From Pseudomonas sp. KU43P (lineage in GTDB: Bacteria; Pseudomonadota; Gammaproteobacteria; Pseudomonadales; Pseudomonadaceae), in NCBI RefSeq assembly GCF_033095865.1, contig NZ_AP019365.1, positions 1,585,501 through 1,649,500 on the forward strand: DNA of 64,000 bases, in the 5' to 3' direction. Below the pieces are notes generated by a model. It saw nothing but the letters and a program-made list of their open reading frames with translations. It did no database searches and was not told the DNA's origin. Below, one piece after another: positions 37,201 to 47,543 of this stretch. A program made the position numbers and the translations under genes. Positions within the stretch are counted from its first letter, which is position 1; every line of letters begins with the position of its first letter.

Positions 37201-37223
37201 TGTTGCAGTACGCACAGCGCTGA
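34203..37223 (+). CDS. FAD-linked oxidoreductase with Fe-S and CCG domains (YdiJ family)
   Basis: A 1006-residue fusion: an FAD-binding domain (LTPRGGGTGTNGQSLTDGIV, TVGGMINTDASGQG), a D-lactate-dehydrogenase-like C-terminal oxidase domain (GHVDAGVLHVRP, HNQLNPGKIC), Cys-rich segments (CNGNGACYN near residue 573; the 4Fe-4S motif CLACKSCAGQCP near 665), and a Cys-Cys-Gly domain (TGCCGMSGTYGHE near 937). The length and order match E. coli YdiJ; relatives oxidise D-2-hydroxy acids such as D-lactate or D-2-hydroxyglutarate. Control by the divergent LysR gene is likely. The substrate is inferred only. Confidence 0.87.
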   Translation: MIAQLPTLAPTAAYPEFLEALRNSGFRGQISADYGTRTVLATDNSIYQRLPQAAVFPLDADDVARVATLMGEERFREVKLTPRGGGTGTNGQSLTDGIVVDLSRHMNKILEINVEERWVRVEAGTVKDQLNAALKPYGLFFAPELSTSNRATVGGMINTDASGQGSCTYGKTRDHVLELHSVLLGGERLHSLPIDDAALDQACAADGRVGEVYRMARDIQETQAELIESTFPKLNRCLTGYDLAHLRDEQGRFNLNSVLCGAEGSLGYVVEAKLNVLPIPKYAVLVNVRYASFMDALRDANALMAQKPLSIETVDSKVLMLAMKDIVWHSVAEYFPADPERPTLGINLVEFCGDEPSEVNARVQAFIEHLQRDTGVERLGHTLAEGAEAVTRVYTMRKRSVGLLGNVEGEVRPQPFVEDTAVPPEKLADYIADFRALLDGYGLAYGMFGHVDAGVLHVRPALDMKDPAQAALVKPISDAVAALTKSYGGLLWGEHGKGLRSEYVPEYFGELYPALQRLKGAFDPHNQLNPGKICTPPDSAEGLTKVDGVTLRGDLDRTIDERVWQDFPSAVHCNGNGACYNYDPNDAMCPSWKATRERQHSPKGRASLMREWLRLQGEANIDVLAAARNKVSWLKGLPARLRNNRARSQGQEDFSHEVYDAMAGCLACKSCAGQCPIKVNVPDFRSRFLELYHGRYQRPMRDYLIGSLEFTIPYLAHAPGLYNAVMGSKWVSKLLADKVGMVDSPLISRFNFQSTLTRCRVGVASVPALRELTPAQRERSIVLVQDAFTRYFETPLLAAFIELAHRLGHRVFLAPYSANGKPLHVQGFLGAFAKAAIRNATQLKALADCGVPLVGLDPAMTLVYRQEYQKVPGLDGCPTVLLPQEWLMNVLPEQAPTAPGNFRLMAHCTEKTNVPASTKQWEQVFARLGLKLVTEATGCCGMSGTYGHEARNQDTSRTIFEQSWATKLDKEGEPLATGYSCRSQVKRMTERQMRHPLEVVLQYAQR

Positions 37224-37229
37224 ACCTCA

Positions 37230-37326
37230 GGCCCCTATCGCCAGCAAGCTGGCTCCCACAGATACCGCGCAGATCCCAATATGTGCACGGTCCCCTGTGG
37301 GAGCCGGCGTGCCGGCGATAGGGCCG
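37230..37326. repeat. Inverted REP pair
   Basis: A diverged left REP (CCTATCGCCAGCAAGCTGGC) and a right copy with one changed base in its palindrome (AGCCGGCGTGCCGGCGATAG) in the gap between the convergent oxidoreductase and MFS genes. Confidence 0.85.
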
Positions 37327-37344
37327 GTAATGCCACTGCCACAC

Positions 37345-38547
37345 TCAGGCTTCGCGCACCTTGTTACGCCCCGTTCGCGCCTGCCTGTACAGATACAAAC
37401 TCAACACCAGCCCACAACACGCCGCCGCCGCCGCAAACAGGAACATCGAAGCAAACCCGAACCCCGACGCCACCGCTCCCACCAACGGCCCGGTAATCCC
37501 CAGCGACAAGTCGATGAACAGCGAATACGCCCCTACTGCCGCCCCGCGGTTGGCTGCCGTCACCTGGTTCACCGCTTCCACCCCCAGCGCCGGGAAGACC
37601 AGCGAGAAGCCGAACCCACTCAATGCCGCACCCGCCAGCGCCATCTCTGCACTGGGCGCAAGCCACAGCATCAGCAGGCCAAGGGTTTCCACCGACAGGC
37701 AGGCGATGGCCACGCGAAACCCGCCAATGCGGTTGATCAGGTTGCCGAACAGCAACCGCGCACTGATGAAACTCGCACCGAACAGGCTCAATGTCAGGGC
37801 CGCATTGGCCCAGCCGCGGCTGGAATAGTACAAGGTGATGAAAGTGGCGATGGTGCCGAAGCCGATCGAGCCCAGGGCCAGTCCCGATCCATGCGGGAAC
37901 ACTTTACCGAGCACTCGCAGGAACGGCAGGCGCACGCCGCTGACGATCGGTGCGGCGCGTTTCGGCCAGGCCAGCAGCAGGCCGATGACGCCCAGCAAGA
38001 TGATGCTCGCGCCCATGCTCCACAGCCCCAGGCTCTTGACCATCAGCACACCCAGCGGTGCGCCGACGGCCAGTGCGCCATAGCTGGCGATGCCGTTCCA
38101 GGAAATGACCTTGGCGGTGTTATCGGCGCCGACCCGGCCGATGCCCCAGCCAATCGAGCCAGAGCCCACCAGGCTCTCGGCGCTGCCCAACACCAGGCGG
38201 CCCACCAGCAGGCAGGCCAGGCTGACCCAGGGCAGGTGGGTAAGGAAGGCACAGGCCAGCATGAACACGCCGCTCAGGCCGCAGCCAAACAAGCCGTACA
38301 TGACCGCCTTCTTGCTGCCCAGATTGTCGATGATGCGGCTGGCAGTGGGGCGGCTGAGTAGGGTGGCCAGGTACTGCACGCTGATTACCAGGCCTGCGAC
38401 CACGGTGCTGAAGCCCAGGTCGTTGTGTACATAGCCAGGCAACACGGCCAGGGGAATGCCGATGTTCAGGTAGCCGATGAAGGTGAACAGGACGATGGAG
38501 ACCACTTGCAGGGTGATCGCAAAGGAGGAGGGGGAACGCTGTGGCAT
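37345..38547 (-). CDS. MFS transporter (YfcJ/YhhS-like)
   Basis: A 400-residue major facilitator with 12 hydrophobic segments, closest to the YfcJ/YhhS (UPF0226) group. Family marks are [21 protein letters not shown] at the N-terminus and the [16 protein letters not shown] loop between TM2 and TM3. These are proposed exporters of arabinose-like sugars or drugs; substrate unknown here. Start ATG 38547. A perfect 20-bp inverted repeat lies 42 bp upstream. Confidence 0.87.
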   Translation of the reverse strand: MPQRSPSSFAITLQVVSIVLFTFIGYLNIGIPLAVLPGYVHNDLGFSTVVAGLVISVQYLATLLSRPTASRIIDNLGSKKAVMYGLFGCGLSGVFMLACAFLTHLPWVSLACLLVGRLVLGSAESLVGSGSIGWGIGRVGADNTAKVISWNGIASYGALAVGAPLGVLMVKSLGLWSMGASIILLGVIGLLLAWPKRAAPIVSGVRLPFLRVLGKVFPHGSGLALGSIGFGTIATFITLYYSSRGWANAALTLSLFGASFISARLLFGNLINRIGGFRVAIACLSVETLGLLMLWLAPSAEMALAGAALSGFGFSLVFPALGVEAVNQVTAANRGAAVGAYSLFIDLSLGITGPLVGAVASGFGFASMFLFAAAAACCGLVLSLYLYRQARTGRNKVREA

Positions 38548-38588
38548 AGAAGGGCCGTAACCGCTGAAGCATGATGCTGGCCATGATA

Positions 38589-38640
38589 CCGGGCCTGACC
38601 GGACTGTGGGGTGAAGCTTTCACAGTCCGGTCAGGCCCGG
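38589..38640. repeat. Perfect 20-bp inverted repeat
   Basis: CCGGGCCTGACCGGACTGTG at 38589-38608 is the exact reverse complement of 38621-38640, with a 12-nt loop. It lies between the broken deaminase-like gene and the MFS start. It is unrelated to the REP family and has no T tract. Confidence 0.9.
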
Positions 38641-38644
38641 AAGG

Positions 38645-39343
38645 TCAATCGGTATAGGGCAGTAACCAGGTCACGCTGAAATCGGCGCTGGGGTGGTCCA
38701 GGCGCAGGCGCGGGAGTACATAGCCGCCGCAGGAGCGGCAGGTGTCGAACAGGGTGAAAACATGAATGTATTGGACTTGGTCGTGCTGCGTCAGCAAATG
38801 TGCATTCAGCGTGGAGGCTATCAAGCGTTCCGAGTCCAAGGTGCGTACGTGGGTGCTCTCGATCAGCTGATCGCTGCGGCGCAATACCGGCAGTTGGGTG
38901 AACCGGGGGGCTGGCGCCTGATCTCGCATGTGTGCGCGTGCATCGATAAAGGTGACAGGCGGCTGCGGTGTCAGTGCATTGTCCTGGCTGAACAGTTCGA
39001 AATCCAGAATATAGCCCGGTCGCCGTGACTCTGGTGGGTAGAGCACGTCGAGCAGTGGGCCAGGGCCTGGTGTCGTGGCTCTGGGGTGTCGAACGCATCA
39101 CGTCGTATCAGGCATTGCTGGTCCGCCCACAGCGATTGGGCAAAGCTGCTGATGCTGTAAGGGGCCGCAGTCGGCGTCCAGTGGGCAAGCGGATCGGCTG
39201 CGGTCAGCAGCTTTCTGGCCAGGGTCGTGTAGACGTGTCTTGAGGTCGTGAGGGCCTGACAGTTCACTGTGCAACACGAGGTTTTGCGTGTCGACTGCAC
39301 TGATCAGTGTGTGCAGCTCATCGTACGGTTTCTCCGGTGACAT
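38645..39343 (-). pseudogene. Deaminase-like protein gene broken by two frameshifts
   Basis: No single frame covers this gene, but one coherent protein reads across three. The first part starts at ATG 39343 (MSPEKPYDELHTLISAVDTQ), shifts near 39240 into HVYTTLARKLLTAADPLAHW, and near 39055 into LDVLYPPESRRPGYILDFEL, ending at 38645. The last part holds TLDSERLIASTLNAHLL and FTLFDTCRSCGGYVLPRL, which resemble the DxE and CxxC zinc motifs of toxin-type nucleic-acid deaminases, followed by a strand (FSVTWLLPY). That family link is inference from motifs. Two shifts may be real decay or sequencing errors. There is no recognisable immunity or secretion domain beside it. Confidence 0.6.
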
Positions 39344-39499
39344 GGCGTTGGCTCCTGTTGGAAGGGGCCGTCAATGTGCTTACCGGTGGCAAAGGCGAGG
39401 TGTTAGCAGGGTAGGGGCAGAGGCCGGGCGGTGTGAAAACGTGATGACGGGGGTTGCCCGCAGGTCAGCCGTTTTCACACAGTCAACGGGAGTGCGCGG

Positions 39500-39625
39500 T
39501 TATTCCTGATCAGCGCTGGATTGATCGTCGCCATCCTCGACGGCAGGCGTCGGTTCGGAGTGGGCGGCAACGGTTGGCTCTTCGGGGTTCAGGCTTGGGA
39601 AGGGAAGATTCGGGATTTCATGCAT
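39500..39625 (-). CDS. Small acidic hypothetical protein (41 aa)
   Basis: MHEIPNLPFPSLNPEEPTVA begins a 41-residue, proline- and acid-rich peptide ending DGDDQSSADQE. It has a proper ribosome site (GAGGAA, about 8 nt upstream of the ATG) and sits alone between the deaminase-like pseudogene and phhB. No family recognised. The 156 bp between it and the pseudogene hold nothing I can name. Confidence 0.5.
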   Translation of the reverse strand: MHEIPNLPFPSLNPEEPTVAAHSEPTPAVEDGDDQSSADQE

Positions 39626-39780
39626 CTCGTCGTTCCTCGCAAGTGTGAGTGAAAAGTCTGCGCCAGGCGCGGTTCGAGCTTCGCAAAGCTGGGGCAGGAT
39701 ACACAAGTCTGGATGACAGTTTGCATTTTTTCCCCGTCGCTGGTCGGTTTTGCGGGCGGATACCGGACATTCAGCCCACG

Positions 39781-39807
39781 AAAAAGGGGCCGCGATGCGG
39801 CCCCTTT
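39781..39807 (-). terminator. Terminator of phhA-phhB
   Basis: On the minus strand, AAAGGGGCCGC pairs with GCGGCCCCTTT and runs into TTTTT. It lies 18 bp after the phhB stop. Confidence 0.88.
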
Positions 39808-39824
39808 CTCTGCTCGAGCACTGC

Positions 39825-40181
39825 TTACTTGCGGCCTTCAGCCGTCTCGGCAACCTTGTCTGTGCGGGCGCACATGATGAAGTCGTTGCGGTGCAGGCCC
39901 TTGATCGAGTGGCTCCACCAGGTCACGGTGACCTTGCCCCACTCGGTCATCAGGCCTGGGTGGTGGCCTTCGGCTTCAGCGATCTCACCCACGGCATTGG
40001 TGAATGCCAGGGCGTGCTTGAAGTTCTTGAACAGGAACACGCGCTCCAGCTCCATATGGCCGTCGCGTACTTCGATGTTCCAGTCCGGGATCTCACGGAT
40101 CAGTTCGGCCAGTTCCTCGTCGGTGACTTTCGGCGCGTCGGCCCGGCAGGCTTCGCAATGGGCTTGGTTCAAGGCATTCAT
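39825..40181 (-). CDS. phhB: Pterin-4a-carbinolamine dehydratase PhhB
   Basis: Recycles the pterin cofactor of phenylalanine hydroxylase by dehydrating 4a-hydroxytetrahydrobiopterin. The 118-residue protein has the family core [19 protein letters not shown] and the catalytic His pair region [21 protein letters not shown]. It starts 35 bp after phhA on the same strand and ends at a terminator: a two-gene phhAB operon, as in other Pseudomonas. Confidence 0.95.
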   Translation of the reverse strand: MNALNQAHCEACRADAPKVTDEELAELIREIPDWNIEVRDGHMELERVFLFKNFKHALAFTNAVGEIAEAEGHHPGLMTEWGKVTVTWWSHSIKGLHRNDFIMCARTDKVAETAEGRK

Positions 40182-40216
40182 GGGTAGTTATCCGGTTCGA
40201 GTTGTTATGGGAGGGC

Positions 40217-41005
40217 TCAGGCAGCCTGCTTGGGTGGAAACTTCGGCGCGTGCAGCCCCAGCTGCATGGCTTGCTGGACCATGCCCATGATGTCTTCGTG
40301 GGCCAGGTCGAACAGGCGCTTGAGATTCGGCAGCACGAAGTAAAGCGGCTGCAGAATGTCGATGCGATAGGGGGTGCGCATGGCTTCGATCGGGTCGAAG
40401 GCCTGGTGCTCGGGTTCGCCAGACAGGCTGTAGACAGTCTCCTTGGGCGAGGAGAGGATGCCGCCGCCGTAGATCTTGCGACCTTGGGGCGTTTCCATCA
40501 GGCCGAACTCGATGGTCATCCAGTACAGCCGCGCCAGAAACACGCGCTGTTCCTTGGTCGCGGCCAGGCCGAGCTTGCCGTAGGTATGGGTGAATTCGGC
40601 GAACCAGGGGTTGGTCAGCAGCGGGCAGTGGCCGAAGATTTCGTGGAAGATGTCCGGTTCCTGCAGGTAGTCCAGTTCTTCCGGGGTGCGGATGAAAGTG
40701 GCAACCGGGAAGCGTTTGCTGGCCAACAGTTCGAAGAAAGTCTGGAAGGGGATCAGCGCCGGTACTCGGGCAACTTGCCAGCCGGTGGTGGCGCCCAGCA
40801 CCTTGTTGACCTCGCCCAGCTGTGGAATGCGGTCATGGGGCAGCTTGAGCTGGTCGATGCCGTCCAGGTATTCCTGGCAGGCGCGGCCTTCGATCACCTT
40901 GAGCTGGCGGGTGATCAGCGTATTCCACACCGCATGCTCTTGCTGCGGGTAGTCGATAAAACCGTGCGCATCGGGCTCGCGTGCCACGTATTGCGTCTGT
41001 TTCAT
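40217..41005 (-). CDS. phhA: Phenylalanine 4-monooxygenase PhhA
   Basis: Iron- and pterin-dependent hydroxylase converting phenylalanine to tyrosine. The 262-residue catalytic domain stands alone, as in bacterial forms. Iron ligands are His121 and His126 in DIFHEIFGHCPLL and Glu166 in YWMTIEFGL. Start at 41005 has AGGAG 6 nt upstream. It heads the phhAB operon and diverges from phhR; a TyrR-type box lies in between. Confidence 0.96.
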   Translation of the reverse strand: MKQTQYVAREPDAHGFIDYPQQEHAVWNTLITRQLKVIEGRACQEYLDGIDQLKLPHDRIPQLGEVNKVLGATTGWQVARVPALIPFQTFFELLASKRFPVATFIRTPEELDYLQEPDIFHEIFGHCPLLTNPWFAEFTHTYGKLGLAATKEQRVFLARLYWMTIEFGLMETPQGRKIYGGGILSSPKETVYSLSGEPEHQAFDPIEAMRTPYRIDILQPLYFVLPNLKRLFDLAHEDIMGMVQQAMQLGLHAPKFPPKQAA

Positions 41006-41123
41006 GTGGCTCTCCTGGTGAGGGCATTCTTGTTATGTCCACGACATGCATCAGGAATATCCCGCAATCGGACGATTTGCACGGGGTGGGCGGGCACTGG
41101 CAGCTTGCCGCTGCCCCTGAGTT

Positions 41124-41141
41124 CGTAACGATAATTTTACA
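41124..41141. promoter_or_regulatory. Candidate PhhR/TyrR box in phhA-phhR gap
   Basis: CGTAAC-GATAAT-TTTACA matches TGTAAA-N6-TTTACA well: the right half is perfect and the left half matches at four of six positions. It lies 119 bp before phhA and 120 bp before phhR, where the PhhR activator would be expected to act on the phh operon. Confidence 0.6.
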
Positions 41142-41260
41142 AAATGCGCGGCATGCCGGAAAATTCGGCTCATCGAGCTGGCGTAATCGGCGTTTTTGTC
41201 AGCTTATCTTTACGACTTTTCCGCGCGGGGTTGAAAAACTTCGGCGTTTCGAGAGCTCTC

Positions 41261-42820
41261 ATGCGTATCAAAGTGCATTGCCAGAACCGCATCGGCATCC
41301 TTCGCGACATTCTCAACCTGCTGGTGGAGTACGGCATCAACGTGCTGCGCGGCGAAGTGGGGGGAGATCACGGCAATGCCATCTACCTGCACTGTCCGAA
41401 CCTCATCAACCTGCAGTTCCAGGCGCTACGGCCGAAGTTCGAATCGATTGCCGGCGTGTTCGGAGTCAAGCGTGTCGGGCTGATGCCCAGCGAGCGGCGG
41501 CACATGGAGTTGAACGCGCTGCTGGGGGCGTTGGACTTTCCGGTGCTGTCGGTGGACATGGGGGGCAGCATCGTCGCCGCCAACCGTACTGCGGCGCAGC
41601 TGCTTGGCGTGCGCGTCGACGAGGTGCCGGGCATGCCGTTGGCGCGCTATGTGGAGGATTTCGACCTGCCAGAGCTGGTACGGGCCAACAAGTCGCGGAT
41701 CAATGGCCTGCGCATCAAGGTCAAGGGCGATGTGTTCCTGGCCGACATCGCGCCGTTGCAGTCCGAGCACGATGACAGCGAGGCCCTGGCCGGCGCGGTG
41801 CTCACTCTGCATCGTGCAGACCGCATCGGCGAGCGTATATACAACGTGCGCAAGCAGGAGCTGCGGGGCTTTGACAGTATCTTCCAGAGTTCGCGTGTCA
41901 TGGCGGCGGTGGTGCGCGAGGCGCGGCGCATGGCGCCTCTGGACGCACCGCTGCTGATCGAAGGCGAAACCGGCACTGGCAAGGAGTTGCTGGCCCGTGC
42001 CTGCCATCTCGCCAGCCCACGTGGGCAGGCACCGCTGATGGCGCTCAATTGCGCGGGCTTGCCGGAGTCCATGGCCGAGACCGAGCTGTTCGGTTATGGC
42101 CCAGGCGCTTTCGAGGGGGCCCGGGCCGAAGGCAAGCTGGGGCTGCTGGAGCTGACGGCGGGCGGCACGTTGTTCCTCGACGGGGTGGGGGAGATGAGCC
42201 CCCGTCTGCAAGTGAAACTGCTGCGTTTTTTGCAGGACGGATGCTTCCGTCGGGTAGGCAGTGATGAAGAGGTGTACCTCGACGTGCGGGTAATCTGCGC
42301 GACCCAGGTCGACCTGTCCGAGTTGTGTGCCCGTGGCGAATTCCGCCAGGACCTGTACCACCGCCTCAATGTGCTGTCGCTGCATATCCCGCCGCTGCGC
42401 GAGTGCATGGATGGGCTCGAGGGGCTGGTGCAGCACTTTCTCGATCAGGCCAGCCGGCAGATCGGCTGCGCCATGCCGCGCCTGGCGCCGGCGGCGATGG
42501 ACAAACTGGCGCAATACCATTGGCCGGGCAATGTACGGCAACTGGAAAACGTATTGTTCCAGGCCGTGTCGCTATGCGAAGGCGGGGTGGTGAAGAGCGA
42601 ACATATCCGTTTGCCGGATTATGGCGTGCGTCAACCGTTGGGGGAGTTTTCGCTGGAGGGGGATCTTTCGCAGATTGTCGGACGTTTCGAGAAGGCGGTA
42701 TTGGAAAGTTTGATGAGTGAATACCCAAGTAGCCGCGCATTGGGAAAAAGATTGGGTGTTTCGCACACGACCATCGCCAACAAGTTGCGCGATTATTCCC
42801 TTGGCAAGTCGGCCGAATGA
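41261..42820 (+). CDS. phhR: Transcriptional regulator PhhR (TyrR-like)
   Basis: Activator of phenylalanine/tyrosine catabolism, 519 residues, the expected length. It has an N-terminal ACT-like domain (MRIKVHCQNRIGILRDILNL), a PAS region (PVLSVDMGGSIVAANRTAAQ), an AAA+ domain with Walker A GETGTGKE, and a C-terminal Fis-type helix-turn-helix (SSRALGKRLGVSHTTIANKL). The sigma-54 contact motif reads GAFEGA, not GAFTGA, typical of TyrR/PhhR, which use sigma-70 promoters. ATG 41261 starts the ACT domain; the longer frame is not needed. Confidence 0.95.
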   Translation: MRIKVHCQNRIGILRDILNLLVEYGINVLRGEVGGDHGNAIYLHCPNLINLQFQALRPKFESIAGVFGVKRVGLMPSERRHMELNALLGALDFPVLSVDMGGSIVAANRTAAQLLGVRVDEVPGMPLARYVEDFDLPELVRANKSRINGLRIKVKGDVFLADIAPLQSEHDDSEALAGAVLTLHRADRIGERIYNVRKQELRGFDSIFQSSRVMAAVVREARRMAPLDAPLLIEGETGTGKELLARACHLASPRGQAPLMALNCAGLPESMAETELFGYGPGAFEGARAEGKLGLLELTAGGTLFLDGVGEMSPRLQVKLLRFLQDGCFRRVGSDEEVYLDVRVICATQVDLSELCARGEFRQDLYHRLNVLSLHIPPLRECMDGLEGLVQHFLDQASRQIGCAMPRLAPAAMDKLAQYHWPGNVRQLENVLFQAVSLCEGGVVKSEHIRLPDYGVRQPLGEFSLEGDLSQIVGRFEKAVLESLMSEYPSSRALGKRLGVSHTTIANKLRDYSLGKSAE

Positions 42821-42831
42821 ATTAAATGGCG

Positions 42832-42854
42832 AAGGGGCCCGCAGGCCCCTTTTC
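42832..42854. terminator. Terminator between phhR and DUF2790 gene
   Basis: AAGGGGCC-CGCA-GGCCCCTT followed by TT on the plus strand; an 8-bp stem and 4-nt loop. It sits between two convergent genes and may serve both. Confidence 0.85.
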
Positions 42855-42860
42855 TAGAAC

Positions 42861-43115
42861 TCAGCCGTTCGAGCAGCCGTTCCCCATCACGCGGTATTCA
42901 AGAATGTGCTTCTGGCCCTTGGAGTCCTCGTAGGTCATGCGGGCAGGCACGACTTCGCAGACATTCGGCACTTCGCTCATGGAAATAACGCGAGCGATGT
43001 CCAGGTGCTGCGAGTAACTGTACTGTTCAACCGGAATCTGCTCGACATCATTTGCCTCGCCGGCCATCGCCGTGCTGCAAAGGCCGCCAAGTACCAATAC
43101 CAGTAAAGCTTTCAT
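42861..43115 (-). CDS. DUF2790 small exported protein
   Basis: An 84-residue protein with signal peptide MKALLVLVLGGLCSTAMA and the DUF2790 body: HLDIARVISMSEVPNVCEVV, ARMTYEDSKGQKHILEYRVMGNGCSNG. The two cysteines (in VPNVCEVV and GNGCSNG) may form a disulfide. Pseudomonas genomes carry many paralogues, some copper- or stress-responsive; function is unknown here. It converges with phhR. Confidence 0.82.
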   Translation of the reverse strand: MKALLVLVLGGLCSTAMAGEANDVEQIPVEQYSYSQHLDIARVISMSEVPNVCEVVPARMTYEDSKGQKHILEYRVMGNGCSNG

Positions 43116-43533
43116 TTTCTATTTACCTGTCTAAGGTCGTGAGGGGGCACGCGGCGCTTGTGGCGCCGCGATTACTGCCAAGTTTTCAACTAGAGATTAG
43201 AGAGGGATTAACGTTTGCCTTCGTGGGGGCTGTTACCAGTAGTTAATCGCCTTGCCGTTGCTGGCGAGGTGAATCTTATGCCTCGGTAACTAAGGGAAAC
43301 AGACAGTGTTTTGATAAAGTTTTTTCGCCTTTTGACAGAATCTGTAACAATCGCTTGGCAAGATGCCCATCATTTTCCCCTCGCCGGGCCGCCGGCCGCG
43401 GCCTAGAGCGGTCGCCTCGACGCTCTGAAAAAAATCCTGCCCTCGCTACTACCATCGTCGAATGGCTTTTGCCGCTCTGGTACAGTTACAAACGATTCCA
43501 TACAAAAACAACTATTACACCGAGGTAACACAG
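43116..43533. promoter_or_regulatory. 418-bp gap upstream of acsA
   Basis: Divergent space between the DUF2790 gene and acsA. It contains a GC-rich palindromic stretch near 43386-43402 (GGCCGCCGGCCGCGGCC) and AT-rich sequence on either side. No clear operator for a named regulator was identified. Confidence 0.35.
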
Positions 43534-45495
<1,962 letters not shown>

Positions 45496-45512
45496 GGCTC
45501 AGGGTCGTCTGT

Positions 45513-45545
45513 AAAAACCCCGCTCGGGTAACCGGCGGGGTTTTT
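45513..45545 (+). terminator. Rho-independent terminator of acsA
   Basis: AAAAACCCCGC pairs perfectly with GCGGGGTTTTT (11 bp) across an 11-nt loop. It starts 18 bp after the acsA stop. Confidence 0.9.
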
Positions 45546-45814
45546 GCTTTACTGTTACCCGACATTCATCGGTAACTCTTATGTCACCGCCTATGCCTAA
45601 AAACGAGGCGGCAGGAAACATTTCTGACCCATTCAGGTGCGATGTTGTAGGCATTTTTTGCAACGTAGCACGCTGTACTTGCCGTAACTCAAGGCTTTGC
45701 CAATAATAGGCCCAGTAATTGCTAGTCCCATGGGTTCTATTTCTTGCGCTCTTGCATACTCTGCAATGGCTGTCAACCTCGCCCGCTGCGGTTTCAAGCG
45801 CTTCTGTAAGTAGT

Positions 45815-45830
45815 TGTCGCTTTGAAGAAA
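45815..45830 (+). promoter_or_regulatory. Candidate ArgR half-site upstream of argT
   Basis: TGTCGC-TTTGAAGA-AA fits the Pseudomonas ArgR half-site TGTCGC-N8-AA exactly; a weaker TGTCG follows 31 bp later (45846). It lies 150 bp before argT. The whole 45546-45979 gap has no gene I can support; it also contains an in-frame PFAYRA-coding segment at 45913-45930 described in the findings. Confidence 0.55.
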
Positions 45831-45979
45831 TATCGACTACCGGGCTGTCGTTAAAATGCCACTCACTCGCTCGTGGTCTGCGACCTTGGTCGAACCCTGC
45901 GCGGCTCGCGTTGTACCCATTCGCATATCGGGCAGTTGTTACCCTGCCTTGTATTGCCCCGTACCGATGGAGTTACCTG

Positions 45980-46765
45980 ATGAAGAAGCTCGCACTGCTT
46001 GGCGCCCTGGCGCTTTCCGTGTTTTCCCTGGTGTCGCAGGCCGATGAAAAGCCGTTGAAGATCGGTATCGAAGCCGCCTACCCACCCTTCGCCTTCAAGC
46101 AGCCCGACGGCAACATCGCCGGTTTCGACTACGACATCGGCAACGCCCTGTGTGAAGAAATGAAAGCCAAGTGCACCTGGGTCGAGCAGGAGTTCGACGG
46201 CCTGATCCCGGCGCTGAAGGTGCGCAAGATCGACGCCATCCTGTCGTCGATGTCGATCACCGAAGACCGCAAGAAGTCGGTCGACTTCACCAAGCGCTAC
46301 TACCTGACTCCAGCTCGCCTGGTGATGAAGGAAGGTACCGCCGTGAGCGAGAGCCTGGATGAGCTCAAGGGCAAGAAGATCGGCGTGCAGCGCGGTTCGA
46401 TCCATGATCGTTTCGCCAAGGAAGTGCTGGCGCCCAAAGGTGCCACCGTCGTGCCTTACGGTACCCAGAACGAAATCTACCTGGACGTCGCCGCCGGCCG
46501 CCTGGACGGCACCGTGGCCGACGCCACCCTGCTCGACGATGGTTTCCTGAAGACCGACGCCGGCAAGGGCTTCGCCTTCGTGGGCCCATCGTTCACCGAC
46601 GTGAAGTACTTCGGTGACGGCGTCGGCATTGCCGTGCGCAAGGGTGACGATGCCAACCGCGAGCGCATCAACAAGGCGATCGACGCGATTCGTGCCAACG
46701 GCAAGTACAAAGAAATCGAGAAGAAGTACTTCAACTTCGATATCTACGGTCCAGACTCGAACTAA
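45980..46765 (+). CDS. argT: Periplasmic arginine/ornithine-binding protein (ArgT/AotJ)
   Basis: Solute-binding protein of a basic amino-acid ABC importer. Signal peptide [21 protein letters not shown] precedes a mature domain with the SBP_bac_3 signature ([49 protein letters not shown]). The 261 residues are normal. ATG 45980 has GGAG 7 nt upstream; the frame stays open far upstream without a good start. Permease and ATPase genes follow, with a hairpin between that should favour expression of this gene. Confidence 0.93.
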   Translation: MKKLALLGALALSVFSLVSQADEKPLKIGIEAAYPPFAFKQPDGNIAGFDYDIGNALCEEMKAKCTWVEQEFDGLIPALKVRKIDAILSSMSITEDRKKSVDFTKRYYLTPARLVMKEGTAVSESLDELKGKKIGVQRGSIHDRFAKEVLAPKGATVVPYGTQNEIYLDVAAGRLDGTVADATLLDDGFLKTDAGKGFAFVGPSFTDVKYFGDGVGIAVRKGDDANRERINKAIDAIRANGKYKEIEKKYFNFDIYGPDSN

Positions 46766-46786
46766 GACGTCGAGTTTCACCTGTGC

Positions 46787-46828
46787 AATGGTGCAAACAG
46801 CAGAGGCTCTGAGGTTTGCACCATTTTT
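46787..46828 (+). terminator. Hairpin between argT and hisQ
   Basis: AATGGTGCAAAC pairs perfectly with GTTTGCACCATT (12 bp, 15-nt loop), then TTT. Such hairpins after binding-protein genes partly stop transcription or protect the upstream mRNA, giving more binding protein than membrane subunits. Confidence 0.8.
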
Positions 46829-46853
46829 CATTCTCTAGGTCGAGGACCTCATC

Positions 46854-47543
46854 ATGTTGAAAGGCTACGGGGCAGTCATCCTCGACGGGGCGTGGCTGAC
46901 GCTGCAGCTCGCCCTGTCGTCGATGGCCCTGGCCATCGTGCTCGGCCTGATCGGCGTGGCGCTGCGCTTGTCGCCTGTGCGCTGGCTGGCCTGGTTGGGC
47001 GATATGTACGCCACGGTGATCCGTGGTATTCCGGACCTGGTTTTGATCCTGCTGATCTTCTACGGCGGGCAGGACATCATCAACCGTGTGGCGCCGCTGG
47101 TCGGCTATGACGATTACATCGACCTGAACCCGCTGGTGGCGGGTATCGGTACCCTGGGCTTCATCTTTGGCGCCTACCTGTCGGAAACCTTCCGTGGTGC
47201 CTTCCTCGGTATTCCCAAGGGCCAGGCCGAAGCCGGCGTGGCCTATGGCATGAGCAATCGCCAGGTGTTCTTCCGCATCCTGGTGCCACAGATGATCCGC
47301 CTGGCGATTCCGGGCTTCACCAACAACTGGCTGGTGTTGACCAAGGCCACGGCGCTGATCTCGGTGGTCGGCCTGCAGGACATGATGTTCAAGGCCAAGC
47401 AGGCGGCAGACGCCACCCGCGAACCCTTCACCTTCTTCCTGGCGGTGGCGGCGTTGTACCTGGTGATCACCAGCGTCTCGCTGCTGGCCCTGAAGTATCT
47501 CGAGAAGCGCTACTCGGTGGGCGTCAAGGTGGCTGAGCTATGA
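46854..47543 (+). CDS. hisQ: Basic amino-acid ABC transporter permease HisQ/AotQ
   Basis: First membrane subunit of the arginine/ornithine (or histidine) importer. The 229-residue protein has about five transmembrane helices, the N-terminal IPDLVLILLIFYGGQ segment and the ATPase-docking EAA loop (GQAEAGVAYGMSNRQVFFRI). It overlaps hisM by 4 bp (ATGA), so the two permeases are translationally coupled. Confidence 0.92.
   Translation: MLKGYGAVILDGAWLTLQLALSSMALAIVLGLIGVALRLSPVRWLAWLGDMYATVIRGIPDLVLILLIFYGGQDIINRVAPLVGYDDYIDLNPLVAGIGTLGFIFGAYLSETFRGAFLGIPKGQAEAGVAYGMSNRQVFFRILVPQMIRLAIPGFTNNWLVLTKATALISVVGLQDMMFKAKQAADATREPFTFFLAVAALYLVITSVSLLALKYLEKRYSVGVKVAEL

Noticed and set aside
38693..39028. 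Plus-strand frame over the deaminase-like region
   Set aside because: Lower-quality composition; the minus-strand frames join into one protein with conserved motifs.
41144..41260. Upstream start for phhR at 41144
   Set aside because: It adds 39 residues before the ACT domain; the 519-residue form from 41261 is the known PhhR length.
45719..45979. N-terminal extension of argT by 87 residues
   Set aside because: Its start is a TTG without a ribosome site, and it would bury the signal peptide beginning at 45980.
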